DNA from: Bradyrhizobium semiaridum
GTDB taxonomy: Bacteria > Pseudomonadota > Alphaproteobacteria > Rhizobiales > Xanthobacteraceae
NCBI RefSeq assembly: GCF_020329505.1
Contig: NZ_JAGKJJ010000028.1
Span: forward strand, 1-64,000
Direction of reading: 5' to 3'
DNA: 64,000 nucleotides
Each line of letters opens with the position of its first letter. Positions within the stretch are counted from its first letter, which is position 1. The notes beneath the pieces are model-generated. The model ran no database searches. It was not told the origin of the DNA and was given only the letters and a program-made list of their open reading frames with translations. Below, piece by piece: positions 61,052 to 64,000 of the stretch. The translations under genes were made by a program, and so were the position numbers.

Positions 61052-61490
61052 ATGCATCGCCGAATCACCGGAAGGCTGATCATCGCCACCCATAATCCCG
61101 GCAAGCTCGCCGAGATGCGGGAACTGCTGGCGCCGCACGGCATCGAGGCGGTGTCGGCCGGCGAGCTCGACCTTCCGGAGCCCGAGGAGACCGGCGAGAC
61201 CTTTCGCGCCAATGCCGCGATCAAGGCGATCGCCGCCGCCAAGGCCGCGGGATTGCCGGCCTTTGCCGACGATTCCGGCCTCGTGGTCGATGCGCTCGAC
61301 GGCGCGCCCGGCATCTATTCGGCGCGCTGGGCCGGCGAGAACAAAGACTTCATGGCCGCGATGACGCGGATCGAGCGCCTGCTGCAGGAGCGCGGCGGAG
61401 AAGCACGGCCTGCCGCCGCTCGGGCTTGGCCTGTCGCATCGCGCCCGCGCCTTCGTGAAGCTCGCGGAGATTTGTCTTGAGCCGCGCTGA
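61052..61490 (+). pseudogene. rdgB: rdgB (non-canonical purine NTP pyrophosphatase) with internal deletion and frameshift
   Basis: The first 115 or so codons are normal RdgB: LIIATHNPGKLAEMRELL, then EETGETFRANAAIKA and AFADDSGLVVDALDGAPGIYSARWAG. After LLQERGG the frame changes at about 61397. The true C-terminal sequence EKHGLPPLGLGLSHRARAF continues in the next frame to TGA at 61488-61490. About 60 residues are missing, including the substrate-binding FGYDP-type motif. In the original frame a 142-residue product ends at 61480. Intact RdgB of about 210 residues removes ITP and XTP from the nucleotide pool, so the gene here is likely non-functional unless this is a sequencing or assembly error. 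Confidence 0.85.
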
Positions 61491-62673
61491 ACGCCCCTTC
61501 CCTAACCGCCCCCCGCAAGCGGGGGAGGGAAGACTTGCGTTCGGCGTCTACGTGCACTGGCCGTTCTGCCTGTCGAAATGCCCGTATTGCGATTTCAACA
61601 GCCATGTGCGGCATGCGCCGATCGACGAGCCGCGTTTCGTGCGCGCCTTCGCGCGCGAGATCGAAACCACCGCGGCGCGCGTGCCGGGGCGCGAGGTCTC
61701 CTCGATCTTCCTCGGCGGCGGCACGCCCTCGCTGATGCAGCCGCAGACCGTCGGCGCGGTGCTCGATGCGATCGGCAAGCACTGGTCGGTCGCGCCTGAC
61801 GTCGAGGTCACGCTCGAGGCCAATCCGACCAGCGTCGAGGCGACGCGGTTTCGCGGCTATCGCAGCGCCGGCGTCAACCGCGTCTCGCTCGGCGTGCAGG
61901 CGCTGGACGACGCCTCGCTGAAGGCGCTCGGACGCCTGCACACCGCGCGCGAGGCGATGGATGCGGTAGCGATCGCCCGCAGCGCGTTCGACCGCTACTC
62001 GTTCGACCTGATCTACGCCCGCCCCGACCAGACGCCGCAGATGTGGGCCGCCGAGTTGAAGCGGGCGATCTCGGAAGCCGCCGAGCATCTGTCGCTCTAT
62101 CAGCTCACGATCGAGGAAGGTACCCCGTTCTTCGGACTGCACGCCGCCGGCAAATTGCAGACGCCCGATGAAGCGGCCGCACGTGCGCTCTACGACGTGA
62201 CGCAGGAAGTCTGCGCCCGCGAGGGCCTGCCGGCCTACGAGATTTCCAACCACGCCCGCGCCGGCGCCGAGTGCCGGCACAATCTCGTCTACTGGCGCGG
62301 CCAGGAATATGCCGGCATCGGTCCGGGCGCGCATGGCCGGCTCGACATCGACGGCGTCAGGCACGCCACCGCCACCGAGCGGCGTCCCGAGGCGTGGCTG
62401 CTCAACGTCGAGGAGCGTGGCCACGGCGTCGTCACCGATGACAACCTCAACAGCGAGGAGCGCGCCGACGAATTCCTGCTGATGGGACTGCGGCTCGCCG
62501 AGGGCATCGATCCCCGCCGCTATGCCGAGCTCGCCGGACGCAAGCTCGATCCGCACCGCGTCGCCGCGCTGCGCGAGGAAGGCGCCATCGCGGTCGATGC
62601 CGACGGACGGCTGCGCGTGACCAAGTCGGGCTTTCCGGTGCTCGACGCCGTGGTGGCCGACCTCGCCGCGTAA
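61477..62673 (+). CDS. hemW: Heme chaperone HemW (radical SAM, formerly HemN-like)
   Basis: This 398-residue radical-SAM protein inserts heme into respiratory proteins. The cluster motif is CLSKCPYC (Cys31, Cys35, Cys38), with SAM-binding regions such as IFLGGGTPSLMQP. It lacks the extra residues of oxygen-independent coproporphyrinogen oxidase HemN. Translation appears to start at TTG 61477 after GGAG, overlapping the remnant of rdgB. Residues 6-19 (RPFPNRPPQAGEGR) are encoded by an inserted palindromic repeat (61499-61532), so the N-terminus is atypical; the conserved part starts at about FGVYVHWPF. Confidence 0.93.
   Translation: MSRAERPFPNRPPQAGEGRLAFGVYVHWPFCLSKCPYCDFNSHVRHAPIDEPRFVRAFAREIETTAARVPGREVSSIFLGGGTPSLMQPQTVGAVLDAIGKHWSVAPDVEVTLEANPTSVEATRFRGYRSAGVNRVSLGVQALDDASLKALGRLHTAREAMDAVAIARSAFDRYSFDLIYARPDQTPQMWAAELKRAISEAAEHLSLYQLTIEEGTPFFGLHAAGKLQTPDEAAARALYDVTQEVCAREGLPAYEISNHARAGAECRHNLVYWRGQEYAGIGPGAHGRLDIDGVRHATATERRPEAWLLNVEERGHGVVTDDNLNSEERADEFLLMGLRLAEGIDPRRYAELAGRKLDPHRVAALREEGAIAVDADGRLRVTKSGFPVLDAVVADLAA
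61499..61532 (+). repeat. Repeat family C copy inside the 5' end of hemW
   Basis: CCCTAACCGCCCCCCGCAAG and CGGGGGAGGGAAG match the right arm of the DUF559 cassette (26098-26133) and the other family C copies. It is 34 bases long and lies in the hemW coding region, in frame, just upstream of the conserved domain. Confidence 0.75.
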
Positions 62674-62771
62674 AGCGATTGGTAAGCCAACCGGCAGGGA
62701 TTTCGCTGCCTGCTCGCCTTTTATGGTATCGGTTCCCGTTCGCTCGCGCCCGCCTGCCCCGAGTCCCGATC

Positions 62772-63878
62772 ATGAACGCTCGGCCCGCCATTCCACCGAT
62801 CCATGATCCCGCGCTTGATCGCCGCGTCAAAGAGGCCGGCGCAAGCAAGACCGTCTATGCGCTCGTCACGCCTGAGACCGAAGCGGCCAAGCACGCCATC
62901 CTCGGCAATGCGCTCAACGGGCCGGACGCCGCGCGCCGCCATCATCTCGAGCAATTCCGCGACGCCTGGACCGGCAAGCAGTTCGCCGCGCATGAGGCCT
63001 TCATCGAGCGGTGGACCGGCTGGGCCGCGCCTGTGATCGCGATCGACAATTTCGCCTATCCATGGCGCTACCCGACCGCCGGCGGCAGCGAGGCGCTGTT
63101 TCACGTCATCGCCGCTTATGGAAATCGCGCGCGCAGCGAAAGATTCGAGCCCGAGGTTCATGTCTTCGCCGGCGAGTATGAGGGCTACAAGGCCTATGCC
63201 GAGGCCTGCGGCATTACCGTGACCGAGCACGCGCGCGCCGACTGGCAGGCGGTCGGCCGTACGCTGTCCGCCACCGCCCTGTTCTGCCTGAGCCAGCCAT
63301 CGGCGATCGACGGCAATGTCTGGCCGCACGCCAATGACTTCCTCGGCTTGCTCGCGGCGGAGAGCGAACGGCCGCGCGTGCTGCTCGACGTCACCTATGT
63401 CGGCTCCATCGCCGAGCCGCCGGCCGCGCGCATCGCGGCCGACAGTCCGGCCGTGCTGGCGCTCGCCTTCAGCCTGTCAAAGCCGTTCGGCGTCTATTAC
63501 GACCGGATCGGCGGACTGTTGTCCCGCAAGGCGATGCCGACGCTGTTCGGCAATCAATGGTTCAAGAACCTGACCTCGCTGCAGCTCGGCTCGGCGCTGC
63601 TCGAGCGCCACGACGTGTTCGACCTGCCGCGGCGTTACAAGAGCACTCAGCGCGAGGCGGCGGCGCAGATCGGCCGTCGCCTGGGCCTCGCACTCCTGCC
63701 GAGCGACGTCAGCGTGCTGGCGCTGGCGAAAGCCGACGCGACGACCGATCGCGCGCTTGCAGACTTCCTGCGCCGGCCGGCCGGCGACCTCGATGCATCG
63801 CTGCGGCTGTGCCTGACGCCGGCGATGGCCGAGATGATCGGGACCGCCGGACCGATCGCGGCAACGGGAGACGCTTGA
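62772..63878 (+). CDS. PLP-dependent aminotransferase-like protein
   Basis: This protein of about 368 residues appears to have a fold-type I PLP-enzyme layout. A substrate/cofactor region includes YPTAGGSEALFHVIAAYGNR, an N-terminal half like aminotransferases follows, and a candidate Schiff-base lysine lies in LAFSLSKPFGVYYDRIGGL (about residue 235). RVLLDVTYVG resembles the cofactor-binding Asp strand. I do not recognise a specific reaction. The ATG at 62772 has no clear ribosome site; an in-frame TTG at 62679 is possible. The next gene starts directly at its stop codon. Confidence 0.6.
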   Translation: MNARPAIPPIHDPALDRRVKEAGASKTVYALVTPETEAAKHAILGNALNGPDAARRHHLEQFRDAWTGKQFAAHEAFIERWTGWAAPVIAIDNFAYPWRYPTAGGSEALFHVIAAYGNRARSERFEPEVHVFAGEYEGYKAYAEACGITVTEHARADWQAVGRTLSATALFCLSQPSAIDGNVWPHANDFLGLLAAESERPRVLLDVTYVGSIAEPPAARIAADSPAVLALAFSLSKPFGVYYDRIGGLLSRKAMPTLFGNQWFKNLTSLQLGSALLERHDVFDLPRRYKSTQREAAAQIGRRLGLALLPSDVSVLALAKADATTDRALADFLRRPAGDLDASLRLCLTPAMAEMIGTAGPIAATGDA

Positions 63879-64000
63879 TTGAAGAACCCGGTTATCCTGA
63901 CCAGCGCGCAGGACGTTCACCGTCACGTGTTCGGACTTTGGCGCAGCGCACCGATCCGGGCCTCGCATGCCGACGGCGGCTTCATTCACGACATCGTCGA
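63879..64000 (+). CDS. Start of an unidentified gene, cut by the window end
   Basis: A TTG codon directly after the TGA of the preceding gene opens a frame (KNPVILTSAQDVHRHVFGL) that stays open to the window end. GGGAG lies 9 bases upstream. Tight spacing indicates co-transcription with the PLP-enzyme gene. Only 40 codons are visible, too few to assign a family. Confidence 0.45.
   Translation, partial: MKNPVILTSAQDVHRHVFGLWRSAPIRASHADGGFIHDIV

Noticed and set aside
61315..62556. Open frame of 413 codons antisense to hemW
   Set aside because: hemW on the plus strand has the radical-SAM motif; the opposite frame has none.

Overview
The window looks like core chromosome of an alphaproteobacterium of the Bradyrhizobium/Nitrobacteraceae group. 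Reasons: high GC; the order nrnC-lptC-lptA-lptB-rpoN-hpf-ptsN; a ROSE-type RNA thermometer before an Hsp20 gene (a hallmark of Bradyrhizobium); a rhizobial-type phosphatidylethanolamine N-methyltransferase; and several families of short palindromic repeats typical of these genomes. I see no rRNA operon, phage, complete insertion sequence or CRISPR array. One tRNA gene (Leu, anticodon CAG) is present.

Layout. 1-1.1 kb: end of a sugar/glycerol-phosphate ABC ATPase, then a heat-shock unit (sigma32-type promoter, ROSE thermometer, Hsp20, DUF1150, terminator). 1.1-4.7 kb: a small hypothetical gene, a remnant of an acyl-CoA ligase, a saccharopine-dehydrogenase-like oxidoreductase and an SDR, divergent from a TetR regulator with three phased operator-like palindromes between. 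4.9-12.4 kb: the envelope/nitrogen cluster ptsN, hpf, rpoN, lptB, two tandem lptA paralogs, lptC, nrnC, all on the minus strand. 12.6-22.1 kb: MFS transporter, FAD monooxygenase, tRNA-Leu, NDUFA9-like protein, uppP, fzlA-queG, thioesterase, SnoaL-like protein, hydrolase. 22.3-28.6 kb: translation block infC (ATT start), rpmI, rplT, pheS, pheT, with a DUF559 endonuclease cassette bounded by 36-bp inverted repeats between pheS and pheT. 28.8-33.3 kb: TauE-like exporter, Tat-exported MBL hydrolase, Tat-exported amine oxidase, YiiX-like hydrolase. 33.4-36.2 kb: TonB receptor divergent from nikR across a perfect NikR operator, so a nickel uptake unit. 36.4-41.2 kb: HMG-CoA-lyase-like enzyme, class III CoA-transferase, LysR regulator and MFS symporter, plausibly one organic-acid catabolic module. 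41.3-51.3 kb: EI24 protein, EmrAB-type efflux pair, nth, DUF2244, Ada-like protein, gpmA, dapB, DUF1330, pyrF, FMN reductase, pmtA. 51.4-60.2 kb: dnaJ, dnaK, a secreted protein, nicotinamidase, AraC regulator, VOC protein, grpE, hrcA. 60.3-64 kb: rph, a broken rdgB, hemW carrying a repeat in its 5' end, a PLP-fold enzyme, and the start of another gene.

How the genes work together: the heat-shock genes (Hsp20, dnaK, grpE) each have a similar sigma32-like promoter, and no CIRCE box was recognised here although hrcA is present. The lpt genes make the LPS export bridge and ATPase; rpoN, hpf and ptsN form the usual sigma54/nitrogen-PTS neighbourhood. The most unusual points are the DUF559 inverted-repeat cassette splitting pheST, the duplicated lptA, the internal deletion in rdgB, the repeat element that abuts and supplies stop codons of three minus-strand genes, and the phased TetR operators.
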